DNA from: Comamonas sp. lk
GTDB taxonomy: Bacteria > Pseudomonadota > Gammaproteobacteria > Burkholderiales > Burkholderiaceae_C
Direction: 5' to 3'
NCBI GenBank assembly: GCA_945861345.1
Contig: CAMATX010000007.1
Location: 1-46,957, forward strand
Length of the DNA stretch: 46,957 nucleotides
Of this stretch, positions 24,467 to 33,011 are shown in pieces. Below the pieces are notes generated by a model, which saw nothing but the letters and a program-made list of their open reading frames with translations, ran no database searches and was not told where the DNA came from. A program made the position numbers and the translations under genes. How positions within the stretch are numbered: the stretch's first letter is position 1; the number at the start of each line of letters is the position of its first letter.

Positions 24467-27400
24467 TCAGGCCTTCTCAGTTATCGCCACCGGCTGTCCC
24501 AAGCTTCGCAACACATCGCGCACCATTTGCGCCCGGGCTTTGGGTTCGGGCAGGGCACGCTCTATGCGCAGTTTGTCGTTGCCCGCTAGCTTGATGTGTT
24601 TGTTTTTCTGGATCAGCTCGATGATGCGCATGGGCTCGATGGGCGCGTCTTTTTTGAAGCTGATGCTGATCAGCCCCGGCGCGGCGTCCACTTTGGCCAC
24701 GCCATAAGGCTTTGCCAGCACGCGCAGGCGGTGCACGTCGATCAGCGTCTGCCCTTGCGGCGGCAGCTTGCCAAAGCGGTCCACGATTTCTTCGGTCAGG
24801 CGGTCGATCTGGTCGCCGTTCTGGGCCGTGGCCAGTTTTTTGTAAAAGCTCAGGCGCAAATGCACGTCGCCGCAATAATCGTCAGGCAAGAGCGCGGGCG
24901 AATGCAGATTGATTTCGGTGGTGGCGTTCAGCGGGCTGAGCAAATCCGGCTCGATGCCGGCTTTGAGGCAGCGCACCGCCTCGGCCAGCATTTCGTTGTA
25001 GAGCTGAAAGCCCACTTCCAGCATATTGCCACTCTGGTTTTCGCCCAGCACTTCGCCCGCGCCGCGAATCTCCAAGTCGTGCATGGCCAGGTAAAAGCCG
25101 CTGCCCAGTTCTTCCATTTGCTGAATCGCATCCAGGCGTTGGCTGGCTTGTTTGGTCAGGCCTTCCAGGTCGGGCACCATCAGGTAGGCATAAGCCTGGT
25201 GGTGGCTGCGGCCCACGCGTCCGCGCAATTGGTGCAACTGCGCCAGACCAAATTTATCTGCGCGACTGATGACTATGGTGTTGGCCGTGGGCACATCAAT
25301 ACCGGTTTCGATGATGGTGGAGCAAAGCAGCAAGTTGTAGCGCTGGGCTACAAAGTCGCGCATCACGGCTTCAAGTTGCCGCTCGGGCATTTGGCCGTGG
25401 GCCACCGCAATGCGCGCCTCGGGCAGCAGTTCTTCCAACTTGGCGCGGCGGTTTTCTATGGTCTCTACTTCGTTGTGCAAAAAGTAAATTTGCCCGCCGC
25501 GTTTGAGCTCGCGCAGCACTGCTTCGCGGATCACGCCATTGCCTTCGGTGCGTACAAAAGTCTTGATCGCCAGGCGGCGCTGCGGGGCGGTGGCGATGAC
25601 CGAGAGGTCGCGCAAGCCTTCGAGTGCCATGCCCATGGTGCGCGGAATGGGCGTGGCCGTGAGCGTGAGCACATCGACCTCGGCCCGCATGGCCTTCATG
25701 GCCTCTTTGTGGCGCACGCCGAAGCGGTGCTCCTCGTCGATGACCAGCAGGCCCAGGTCCTTGAAATGCGTGCCCGGGCTGAGCAGCTTGTGCGTGCCCA
25801 CCACAATGTCGATGGTGCCGTCGGCCACGCCTTTGAGGGCGGCAGTGACCTCTTTGCCGGAGCGAAAGCGGCTGATCTCGGCCACCTTCACAGGCCATTT
25901 GCTAAAGCGGTCCACCAACGTTTGGAAATGCTGCTCCGCCAAGAGTGTGGTCGGTGCCAACACCGCCACTTGTTTGCCGCCTGTAATGGCCACAAAGGCG
26001 GCGCGCAGCGCGACCTCGGTTTTGCCAAAGCCCACATCGCCACAAACCAGCCGGTCCATGGGGCGCGGGCTGATCATGTCCTGGATCACGGCATGTATCG
26101 CGGCGCGCTGGTCGGCCGTCTCTTCAAAGCCGAAGTCATTGGCAAAGGTTTCGTAGTCCTGCGCCGAGTAGCGGAAGGCGTGGCCCTGGCGCAGCGCGCG
26201 GCGGGCATAGATGTTCAGCAGCTCGGCAGCGGCGTCGCGCACTTGCTCGGCCGCTTTGCGCTTGGCTTTTTCCCACTGGCCGCTGCCCAGGCGGTGCAGC
26301 GGCGCCTCTTCGGCGCTGACGCCGGTGTAGCGGCTGATCAGCTGCAGCTGGCTCACCGGCACATACAGCGTGGCCTTGTCGGCGTATTCCAGCTGCAAAA
26401 ACTCTTGCAGCTGCGCCATGCCCTGGGCATCGACCTGGCCCAAATCCATATTCACCAAGCCCAAATAGCGTCCGATGCCGTGCGAGGAATGCACCACCGG
26501 GTCGCCCACCTTGAGCTCGCTCAGGTCTTTGATCAGCGCCTCGACGTCGCTGACTTGTTCCTGCTTTTTTCGCCTGCGCGTGGTGGGGCCGGCGACAAAC
26601 AGCTCGGTCTCGGTCACCAAGTCGATGCCGCGCTCCAGCCAGCGAAAACCTACGTTGAGCGCTGCCGTGCCCATGCCCAGCGCTTCGTCGCTGTCCAGGA
26701 ACTCTTGTAGCGAGTCAAACGAGGGCGGGTTGAGGTCGCTGGCGTGCAGAAAATCGAGCAAGCTGGCCTGACGCCCCGCACTTTCGGCCAAGACCAACAC
26801 GCGCTGCCCTTGCCCGGCCGCCTGTGCCAAATGCGCTTTGAGCTGCACCAGCGGGTCGGGCGCGCCGCGCAGCGCCGCGACGGCGGGCATGGGCGCCAGT
26901 TCGGAAAAGGCTTCGGTGTCGCCCTCGGCGGCCGGGCGGACGGACAACTGTGCATAGGTCTTGGCACAGGCATAAAACTGCTCGGCGCTTAAAAACAAGG
27001 CCTCGGGCGGCAAGGCTGGGCGCTCCGGGTCGGTTTGCACGATGCGGTAGCGGTCTTTGGTGTCTTGCCAAAAGCGGCCAAAAGCGGGCTCCAAGTCGCC
27101 GTGCAGCACCACGGTGGCAGCCTCGCCCAGGTAGTCAAAAACGGTAGCGGTCGCATCAAAAAACAAGGGCAGGTAGTACTCAATGCCGGCGGTGGCCACG
27201 CCTGCGCCCATGTCTTTGTAAATACGGCTCTTGGTCGGGTCGCCCTCAAGCAGCTCGCGCCAGCGGCTCCTGAACTTGGCGCGCGCGGGCTCATCCATCG
27301 GAAACTCGCGCCCGGGCAGCAAGCGCACCTCGGGCACCGGGTACAGGCTGCGCTGGCTGTCGGGGTCAAAGGTGCGGATGCTGTCGATCTCGTTGTCAAA

Positions 27401-27961
27401 CAAATCCACCCGAAACGGCACCGGCGAGCCCATGGGAAAGAGGTCAATCAGCCCGCCGCGTACCGCGTATTCGCCGGGGTTGACCACTTGCGTGACATGG
27501 CTGTAGCCCGCCAGCGTGAGTTGGGCCTTGAGCTTGGCCTCGTCAAGCTTTTGCTTGGCCTTGAATTCAAAAGTGTAGGCCGCCAAAAAGGCCGGCGGCG
27601 CCAGCCGGTAGAGCGCGGTGGTGGCCGGCACCAGCACGACATCGGCGCCCTGGGCCTTGTCGTGCTGGCTGATGCGCCACAGCGTGGCCAGGCGCTCGCT
27701 GATCAGGTCCTGGTGCGGCGAAAAGCTGTCGTAAGGCAGGGTTTCCCAATCTGGAAACAGGGCGCAGCGCAGATCGGGGTTGAAAAAGTTGATTTCTTCG
27801 AGCAGGCGCTGCGCGTCGGTGGCGTCGGCGGTGACGATGGCAGTGATGCGGCCGGCCGCCTTTTCGCGCTCAGCCAGTTGGGCCAACAAAAGGGCATCGG
27901 CCGAGCCCACCGGGCGGGGCAGGGTAAAGCGTTTTCCGGTGGCAAGCGAGGGCAGATGCAT
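24467..27961 (-). CDS. mfd: Transcription-repair coupling factor
   Basis: DNA translocase that removes stalled RNA polymerase and recruits UvrA for repair of the transcribed strand. It has 1164 residues from the ATG at 27961 (family about 1150). In order: UvrB-like domain with FFNPDLRCALFPDWETLPYD near residues 60-80, the RNA polymerase-interacting domain (VGDPVVHSSHGIGRYLGL), helicase Walker A GDVGFGKTEVALRA, DEEH box VIDEEHRFG, LTATPIPRTM, QLRGRVGRS, and the C-terminal TRCF domain (DLLSPLNATTEINLHSPALLP). All motor motifs are intact. The short leader holds a terminator-like hairpin. The longer in-frame opening upstream of 27961 lacks protein-like sequence. Confidence 0.97.
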   Translation of the reverse strand: MHLPSLATGKRFTLPRPVGSADALLLAQLAEREKAAGRITAIVTADATDAQRLLEEINFFNPDLRCALFPDWETLPYDSFSPHQDLISERLATLWRISQHDKAQGADVVLVPATTALYRLAPPAFLAAYTFEFKAKQKLDEAKLKAQLTLAGYSHVTQVVNPGEYAVRGGLIDLFPMGSPVPFRVDLFDNEIDSIRTFDPDSQRSLYPVPEVRLLPGREFPMDEPARAKFRSRWRELLEGDPTKSRIYKDMGAGVATAGIEYYLPLFFDATATVFDYLGEAATVVLHGDLEPAFGRFWQDTKDRYRIVQTDPERPALPPEALFLSAEQFYACAKTYAQLSVRPAAEGDTEAFSELAPMPAVAALRGAPDPLVQLKAHLAQAAGQGQRVLVLAESAGRQASLLDFLHASDLNPPSFDSLQEFLDSDEALGMGTAALNVGFRWLERGIDLVTETELFVAGPTTRRRKKQEQVSDVEALIKDLSELKVGDPVVHSSHGIGRYLGLVNMDLGQVDAQGMAQLQEFLQLEYADKATLYVPVSQLQLISRYTGVSAEEAPLHRLGSGQWEKAKRKAAEQVRDAAAELLNIYARRALRQGHAFRYSAQDYETFANDFGFEETADQRAAIHAVIQDMISPRPMDRLVCGDVGFGKTEVALRAAFVAITGGKQVAVLAPTTLLAEQHFQTLVDRFSKWPVKVAEISRFRSGKEVTAALKGVADGTIDIVVGTHKLLSPGTHFKDLGLLVIDEEHRFGVRHKEAMKAMRAEVDVLTLTATPIPRTMGMALEGLRDLSVIATAPQRRLAIKTFVRTEGNGVIREAVLRELKRGGQIYFLHNEVETIENRRAKLEELLPEARIAVAHGQMPERQLEAVMRDFVAQRYNLLLCSTIIETGIDVPTANTIVISRADKFGLAQLHQLRGRVGRSHHQAYAYLMVPDLEGLTKQASQRLDAIQQMEELGSGFYLAMHDLEIRGAGEVLGENQSGNMLEVGFQLYNEMLAEAVRCLKAGIEPDLLSPLNATTEINLHSPALLPDDYCGDVHLRLSFYKKLATAQNGDQIDRLTEEIVDRFGKLPPQGQTLIDVHRLRVLAKPYGVAKVDAAPGLISISFKKDAPIEPMRIIELIQKNKHIKLAGNDKLRIERALPEPKARAQMVRDVLRSLGQPVAITEKA

Positions 27962-27981
27962 AGGGTGGTAAAAATACAAAA

Positions 27982-28016
27982 ACCCCCGTAAGCCCAAAGA
28001 GGGGGTGTACGGGGGT
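27982..28016 (-). terminator. Terminator-like hairpin in the mfd leader
   Basis: On the minus strand a 9-bp stem, ACCCCCGTA (28008-28016) with TACGGGGGT (27982-27990), is closed by a 17-nt loop region. It is followed by T-rich TTTTGTATTTTT, ending 9-10 nt before the mfd start codon. It has the form of an intrinsic terminator inside a leader, so it may act as an attenuator. On the plus strand it is followed by a run of A, which gives no terminator in that direction. Confidence 0.55.
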
Positions 28017-28059
28017 GAAAAAACAGGAACTGGCCTGATTTTAGAATGGCCCAAACACC

Positions 28060-28839
28060 ATGACCGCCGTCCCCGACGCCCCCCTGCGCAATTTCGCGCC
28101 CTTTGAGCCTGCTGCACCGCCGCGCTGCTTTGTTCTGGTGCCCTGCGCCGGCGCCGGTAGCCGGGCGGGTACCGCCCAGCCCAAGCAGTACCAGCCCATT
28201 GCCGGGCAAGCCCTGGTCTTGCACACCCTGGCGGCCTTGGGCGCGGTGCCCCGGGTGGTTGGTGGCTTGGTGGTGCTCTCGCCCGGTGATGATTTTGTGT
28301 GGCCCCAGGGCGCGCCCTGGCCGGCCCACTTTGACCGGGCCGATTGCGGCGGCAGCACCCGGGCGCAAAGCGTATTCCAAGGTCTACAGGCCTTGCGCGC
28401 CCGTGGCGTGCGCGATGCTGACTGGGTGCTGGTGCACGATGCGGCGCGCTGCCTGATTACCCCGGCGCAGGTGGACGCCCTGATCGACGCTTGTTTGCCC
28501 GACGCTGTGGGCGGTCTTTTAGCCCTGCCATTGCCCGACACCCTGAAGGCCGAGCGCGGCGGGCGCGTGCAGGCCACCGTGGCGCGTGAGGACAAATGGC
28601 TGGCCCAAACCCCACAAATGTTCCGCCTGGGCGACCTGTATGCCGCTTTGGCCGTGCGCGCCGAAGGCGGCTTTGCCGGGGTGACGGATGAGGCCAGCGC
28701 CATCGAGATGGCGGGGCGCCAGCCTTTGCTGGTGCCGGGCAGCGCCCACAATTTCAAAGTCACCTATCCCCAAGACTTCGCGTTGGCCGAGGCCTTGTTG
28801 GCCTTGCGCGCCAGCGCATCTACCGAGGTTGCGCCATGA
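28060..28839 (+). CDS. ispD: 2-C-methyl-D-erythritol 4-phosphate cytidylyltransferase
   Basis: Third step of the non-mevalonate isoprenoid pathway; transfers CMP to methylerythritol phosphate. The 259 residues hold the CTP-binding signature [16 protein letters not shown] near residues 30-45 (family about 230, with a 25-residue N-terminal extension here), [25 protein letters not shown] near 126-134, [11 protein letters not shown], and TDEASAIE near 209. Its stop overlaps the ispF start by 4 nt. It is divergent from mfd, and a TAGAAT at 28042-28047 could be its -10. Confidence 0.95.
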   Translation: MTAVPDAPLRNFAPFEPAAPPRCFVLVPCAGAGSRAGTAQPKQYQPIAGQALVLHTLAALGAVPRVVGGLVVLSPGDDFVWPQGAPWPAHFDRADCGGSTRAQSVFQGLQALRARGVRDADWVLVHDAARCLITPAQVDALIDACLPDAVGGLLALPLPDTLKAERGGRVQATVAREDKWLAQTPQMFRLGDLYAALAVRAEGGFAGVTDEASAIEMAGRQPLLVPGSAHNFKVTYPQDFALAEALLALRASASTEVAP

Positions 28840-29330
28840 GCACACTGCCCCCATTTCGTATCGGCGAGGGCTGGGACATCCACGCCCTGGTGGTCGGTCG
28901 GCCCTTGGTGCTGGGCGGCATCACCCTGCCGTTTGACAAGGGCCTGCTCGGCCACTCGGACGCCGACGCCTTGCTGCATGCCATTACCGACGCGCTGCTG
29001 GGCGCTGCGGGCTTGGGTGATATTGGCAGCCATTTCCCCGACACCGAGGCACAGTTCCAAGGCGCCGATTCGGCTGTCCTGCTGGCGGAGGCAGCGCGCA
29101 TTGTCCGGGCCAAGGGCTACGCCATCGGCAACGTCGACAGCACCGTGATCGCGCAGGCTCCGCGTATGGCGCCGTACATTGGCGAGATGCGCGCGCGCAT
29201 TGCCCAGGTGTTGGGCATTGCGCCGGACTGCGTCAACGTCAAGGCCAAAACGGCTGAAAAAATGGGCCCTGTGGGGCTGGGCCAGGCCATCGAGGCGCGG
29301 GCGATTGTTTTGCTGTACGCCGGTGAGTGA
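28836..29330 (+). CDS. ispF: 2-C-methyl-D-erythritol 2,4-cyclodiphosphate synthase
   Basis: Cyclises CDP-methylerythritol phosphate to MEcPP with release of CMP. The 164 residues contain the zinc-site motif GWDIHAL (Asp and His near residues 12-14), [26 protein letters not shown] near 46-71, and the C-terminal [19 protein letters not shown]. All are diagnostic. Translationally coupled to ispD through an ATGA overlap, the common ispDF arrangement. Confidence 0.96.
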   Translation: MSTLPPFRIGEGWDIHALVVGRPLVLGGITLPFDKGLLGHSDADALLHAITDALLGAAGLGDIGSHFPDTEAQFQGADSAVLLAEAARIVRAKGYAIGNVDSTVIAQAPRMAPYIGEMRARIAQVLGIAPDCVNVKAKTAEKMGPVGLGQAIEARAIVLLYAGE

Positions 29331-29353
29331 TTGTTAAGGGCTAAGTTACCAAG

Positions 29354-30562
29354 CTAGGGCGCTCGCAGCAAGAGGGTCGGCGCTCCCGGGTGGGCCTTGA
29401 CCACGGCGCGCAACACCGGGTCTTCGCCCAGTTGCAGTGCTTGCACCAGCAGCGGCAGGATTTTGGCGCGGTCGCCTTCTTCCAGGTCGGCTTGCGGCCA
29501 GGGCTTGGCCGGGTCGGCGTAAGGCGCGATGGCGTGCAGCGCGCTGGCCAGATTTTTGCCGTCGGGCGTGGCGAGTTTCCAGACATCGACGCCAGCGGCT
29601 TGCCCTAGCTGCGCCAAAATCAGGTAGGCCTGCAAGTTAAACAGCGAGTAACTCAGCGACTTGGTGCGCGCTAATTCACGGGGCTGATTGCCTTGGGCGT
29701 CGAGTTGTACGGCAAAGCGCTTTTCGGGCAGCGCTTGCAAAATGCGCCGGGCCTCATCCAGGTGTCCGGTGCCCAAGGCCAAGGCGACGGCCTGCGCGTC
29801 GTACCACGTGCCATGGTTATTGAGCTCGTCGGCCTCGTCTTGCCCGTTGGCGCTGGTGCGCAGCCATTGGTAATAGGCGCCCAACCAGGTCTGCATGGCG
29901 CTTTGGTCCGCCGCCGTCCAAGAAGACGAGCCCGCTAGGAGCGCCAGGCCGTCTTGCAAATTGATGAAGTGGCGCGCGTCGATGAGCCCGATGCCCCGCC
30001 CTGGTGTGATGCCGGGGATGGCCTGTGCGTACTGCAAATTCGGGTTCATGCGGGTGGCGGGCTGTAAAAACCACGTGCGCGCGAGGGCAGCGGCTTTGGC
30101 CGCGTAACGTTCTTGGCCGGTAAACCAAAAGGCCAGGCCCAGAGTTTCGACGGCACGGCAAGTGGCGCTCATGGCCAGGTGGTCGTTGCCGGTACGGCTT
30201 TCGGGGTTGACCTTGCCGTCTTTGCGGATGTAGGGCAGGCCGTTGGGCTTTTGCGGGTCGGGCCACCAGTAGGGGCCCATGCTGAAGTAGTCGTGCTTGT
30301 CGCCGCTGGCAGCCACGCTTGTTTTGTCCATCACAGAGGCTTCGCGCAGGCGCAGGGCCTGGTCCGCATCGCGCAACAATTGTGCTAACTCGGGGCTTTT
30401 TTGGCCGGCGGGGCTGGCCAGGTAGCTGCGCTGGGCCAGTAGGCGCTCGCCATGCAAAGCGTAGGTGCGGGGTGCCGAGGCGGTGGTTTGCGCTTGCGCC
30501 ACGGGCGCCAGGGTTGCGGCTAGGCACGCCCCAAGCACGAAGCAGATCAAAGAAGTTTTCAT
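29354..30562 (-). CDS. Alginate-lyase-family polysaccharide lyase
   Basis: Exported protein of 402 residues with a signal peptide ending near residue 25 (PVAQAQ) and an alpha/alpha-toroid alginate lyase domain. The catalytic-type motif NNHGTWYDAQ (Asn249, His250, Tyr254) matches the NNH-x-Y signature of PL5-like lyases, and YFSMGPYWWPDPQKPNGLPY near 92-111 is characteristic of a subgroup that need not act on alginate. Other uronate polymers are possible. It is monocistronic and divergent from the desaturase gene. No alginate synthesis genes are nearby, so the enzyme may be nutritional or act on a periplasmic polymer. Confidence 0.82.
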   Translation of the reverse strand: MKTSLICFVLGACLAATLAPVAQAQTTASAPRTYALHGERLLAQRSYLASPAGQKSPELAQLLRDADQALRLREASVMDKTSVAASGDKHDYFSMGPYWWPDPQKPNGLPYIRKDGKVNPESRTGNDHLAMSATCRAVETLGLAFWFTGQERYAAKAAALARTWFLQPATRMNPNLQYAQAIPGITPGRGIGLIDARHFINLQDGLALLAGSSSWTAADQSAMQTWLGAYYQWLRTSANGQDEADELNNHGTWYDAQAVALALGTGHLDEARRILQALPEKRFAVQLDAQGNQPRELARTKSLSYSLFNLQAYLILAQLGQAAGVDVWKLATPDGKNLASALHAIAPYADPAKPWPQADLEEGDRAKILPLLVQALQLGEDPVLRAVVKAHPGAPTLLLRAP

Positions 30563-30885
30563 GGAAAGGTATTCAATAGAAGGCCCACGCCATCTCAGTA
30601 AATAAGCTGTAATCTAAATAACTCTTAGGATTATCGGGGCCTCAGTTTGCGTGTGAAATAATATTTTCAAATATAGAATCATCGGATGCCGCGCACAACG
30701 CCACTGATTGCCCAATTGAAAACACCTGCAAACGAGAAATTGGTGGCGCAAATTACCCCCCGTTTTCAGCAAGCAATATCCCTGTTAAGGTCAGGGATAT
30801 TGGCCGGGCCCACAATACGCGGGGTCGGGTTTTGGCGTTGAAGTTCAGCCCTTACCCATCATTCTTATTTTTAGCGAAGAATCTC
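30563..30885. other. Divergent intergenic region, alginate-lyase gene / sterol-desaturase gene
   Basis: A 323-nt A+T-rich spacer. The left half has several TATAAT-like stretches, such as AATAATATT near 30657-30665. The right half holds an 11-bp perfect inverted repeat (annotated separately). No gene was recognised. Confidence 0.5.
30774..30802. repeat. 11-bp perfect inverted repeat upstream of the desaturase gene
   Basis: Arms CAATATCCCTG (30774-30784) and CAGGGATATTG (30792-30802) with a 7-nt spacer. It lies 84 nt before the desaturase-type ATG. No T-run follows, so an operator or mRNA leader hairpin is more likely than a terminator. Confidence 0.7.
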
Positions 30886-31956
30886 ATGAACCCATTCCTT
30901 CTTGTTGTACCGGTTTCGCTGCTGATGATTGCCGTCGAACTCTTTGTCGCCCACCGACGCGGGGTACAGGTTTACCGCTTGAAAGACTCGATTACCTCGC
31001 TCAATATCGGTGCGACCAGTCAGTTTGTGATTACTTTGGGGGCGTTTATCAGCGTGTCCATGTATACCCTGATTCTGGAAAAGTTCGGCGCTTTTGTTTG
31101 GGATACGGCCAACCCCTTGACCTGGGTTTTGGCTTTGGTTTTGTATGACTTTTTCTATTATTGGGTGCACCGCACCGGCCATGAAGTGAATTTCTTCTGG
31201 GCTTCCCACGTTATTCACCACAGCAGCGAAGAGTTCAATTTATCGACCGCTTTGCGCCAGTCGGCCACAGGCTTTTATTTCAAGTGGGTTTTCTATATTC
31301 CCTTGGCGCTGCTGGGTTTTCCGCTGAAGGTGTTTTTGGCGGTTGGATTTATTGATTTGGTATACCAAATTTGGGTGCATACCCGCTTGGTCGGGCGTTT
31401 GGGATTTTTAGAATGGTTTTTGGTTACGCCTTCCAACCATCGTGTTCACCACGGACAAAACGACTACTGTCTTGATAAGAATTACGGCGGCATATTCAGT
31501 GTATGGGACCGGATGTTCGGTACTTACGCCGACGAGCGGGCGTCTGAGCCCGTGGTCTACGGCGTTCGCAAACCGCTGCACAGCTGGAACCCCATCTGGG
31601 GCAATGTCAATCACTACGTTCTTATTTGGCAGGCGGTGCGCAGCACCCCGGGCTGGCGCAATAAATTGATGTGTGTTTTCGCGGGCCCATCCTGGCAGCC
31701 CGCAGGCGCGACCCCGCTGCCGGAGTTCGTGCCCGCGCAGTTTGAGCGCTTTGATACCCCGGCCCCACCATGGATGCTTTGGGTCGGCCTGATCAGCTGT
31801 GCTTTGGGACTGTTGGTTTTGTGCTACTACCTGGCGGTGCAAAAAAACCTGGGCACCGGCCCGTCCTTGGCGATCGCTGCTGGCGCCTTGCTGTTTTACT
31901 TCGTGGTCGGCTTGCTGTGGCAGAGTCCGCGTATTCAGAAAGCCGCCCATGTCTAG
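30886..31956 (+). CDS. Sterol desaturase / fatty acid hydroxylase family membrane protein
   Basis: Integral-membrane di-iron oxygenase of 356 residues. The eight-histidine metal centre is complete: HRTGH (95-99), HVIHH (108-112), His165 in IWVHTR, and HRVHH (185-189). Membrane segments flank it, and a further pair lies near the C-terminus (about 290-345), an extension beyond the catalytic core. The start at 30886 gives the expected N-terminal membrane helix; an upstream in-frame TTG (30832) adds no recognisable domain. The substrate could be a fatty acid, sterol or carotenoid. Its stop overlaps the start of a small membrane-protein gene, suggesting the two act together. Confidence 0.85.
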   Translation: MNPFLLVVPVSLLMIAVELFVAHRRGVQVYRLKDSITSLNIGATSQFVITLGAFISVSMYTLILEKFGAFVWDTANPLTWVLALVLYDFFYYWVHRTGHEVNFFWASHVIHHSSEEFNLSTALRQSATGFYFKWVFYIPLALLGFPLKVFLAVGFIDLVYQIWVHTRLVGRLGFLEWFLVTPSNHRVHHGQNDYCLDKNYGGIFSVWDRMFGTYADERASEPVVYGVRKPLHSWNPIWGNVNHYVLIWQAVRSTPGWRNKLMCVFAGPSWQPAGATPLPEFVPAQFERFDTPAPPWMLWVGLISCALGLLVLCYYLAVQKNLGTGPSLAIAAGALLFYFVVGLLWQSPRIQKAAHV

Positions 31957-32545
31957 CCTGGCCTACACCGATGGCTTTTTGTCGCTGGTGTGCCTTTGGG
32001 TGCTCACCCGTACAAACTTGCCACTGGCGGTGCGCATGGCCGCTGCGCTTCTCGGATCAGCGGCCGTTCTTGGCGTACTGCGCTTTTCTGCGCTCTACCC
32101 GCTCGTGCCTTGGCACCAGTTTGCGTCCTTGATGGGGGCCAGCGTCGCATTCCCGCTGCTTGCGGTGTCGCTCGCCTGGCCCGATTCGGCGGTGGCACAA
32201 CGACTTAAATTCACCGTGATTTTCTCGGTCGCCATGGCTGTACTGGGCCTTCTGCTGGTAACTGTTGCCCAAAAACGCATGTTGTTGGACGTTTTGACGG
32301 TGTTATCGGTTTTGGCGCTGGTGGGGGTTTCGGTAAAACGCACTTGGTGGGCCGCGGCGCTGGCCAGCGCCTGCATGTTGACCGGCTTGCTGCTTTTTGC
32401 CGCCAAATTCAGCGCCATGGTTTGGCTTGTGCCAGGGGACTACTTGCATATCGGTGTAGCCCTGGGCCTATTGGGCTTGGCGCGCACGGCAGCCTGGTCA
32501 AATGAGCATCTTGGGGACACGCCCCAAGAGGCACTTGCGCATTAG
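31949..32545 (+). CDS. Uncharacterised multi-pass membrane protein
   Basis: Not recognised. The 198 residues are almost wholly hydrophobic, with about six predicted membrane helices from YTDGFLSLVCLWVL to GVALGLLGLARTAAW. There is a short hydrophilic tail and no cysteine pairs or histidine clusters. The ATG lies 8 nt inside the end of the desaturase gene, so translation is coupled and the protein may assist or anchor that enzyme. Converges with the CHRD gene, with which it overlaps by 4 nt at the stop codons. Confidence 0.65.
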   Translation: MSSLAYTDGFLSLVCLWVLTRTNLPLAVRMAAALLGSAAVLGVLRFSALYPLVPWHQFASLMGASVAFPLLAVSLAWPDSAVAQRLKFTVIFSVAMAVLGLLLVTVAQKRMLLDVLTVLSVLALVGVSVKRTWWAAALASACMLTGLLLFAAKFSAMVWLVPGDYLHIGVALGLLGLARTAAWSNEHLGDTPQEALAH

Positions 32546-32961
32546 GGCTTTAACTGCCCCCGGACTTCGCCGCCCTTATGGGCTGCGCTGTGCACGTTGA
32601 TATAAAGATTGCCATCTTTAAGGTCTTGAAACTGCGCTTCTGTCAGTTTGGCACCCGCCGGGATAGACCAGATATTGTCTGCCGTTTTCACCATGGGCAC
32701 AACAACGGGGCCGTTTTGACCCGCTGGTGCCTTGTGAATATGCGCCATGGTTCCCTCAACGCCGGTCGTGCTGACGCTTCCGCTGATGGCAAGGTCAGCG
32801 CCCACTGAAATCGTACCTTTTGCGCTTGCCTGGGTGCTCACGGGCGGCACTTCTTGCGCGCCAGAGAGTACCACTTGCATAAGCTGCGCGCTGGCCGATG
32901 CACTTGCAAGGACAAGCACCATACCGAGGGTTAACTTGTCGAATGAGAACCTATATTTCAT
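32542..32961 (-). CDS. Exported CHRD-domain protein
   Basis: Secreted protein of 139 residues. A signal peptide ends near residue 26 (ASASASAQ), then comes one CHRD (chordin-like) domain: LMQVVLSGAQEVPPVSTQASAKG, HIHKAPAGQNGPVVVP near residues 78-93, and the C-terminal LYINVHSAAHKGGEVRGQL, all hallmark strings. The function of bacterial CHRD proteins is not established. The start at 32961 is favoured because GGAG lies 6 nt upstream; ATG 32964 is too close to it. It follows the di-haem peroxidase gene by about 50 nt on the same strand and may be cotranscribed with it. Confidence 0.85.
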   Translation of the reverse strand: MKYRFSFDKLTLGMVLVLASASASAQLMQVVLSGAQEVPPVSTQASAKGTISVGADLAISGSVSTTGVEGTMAHIHKAPAGQNGPVVVPMVKTADNIWSIPAGAKLTEAQFQDLKDGNLYINVHSAAHKGGEVRGQLKP

Positions 32962-33011
32962 CATTAACTCCATTGTGAAAAAAGACAAGCGATGCTAGCA
33001 GAATTGCCTAT

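Noticed and set aside
24596-26710. A 704-codon plus-strand frame opposite mfd.
   Set aside because: Mfd on the other strand has every helicase motif; the opposite frame is a compositional artefact.
28042-28060. A leaderless ispD mRNA from the TAGAAT at 28042-28047.
   Set aside because: The leader would be about 6 nt, but no supporting -35 element is visible, so the case is much weaker than at 3780.
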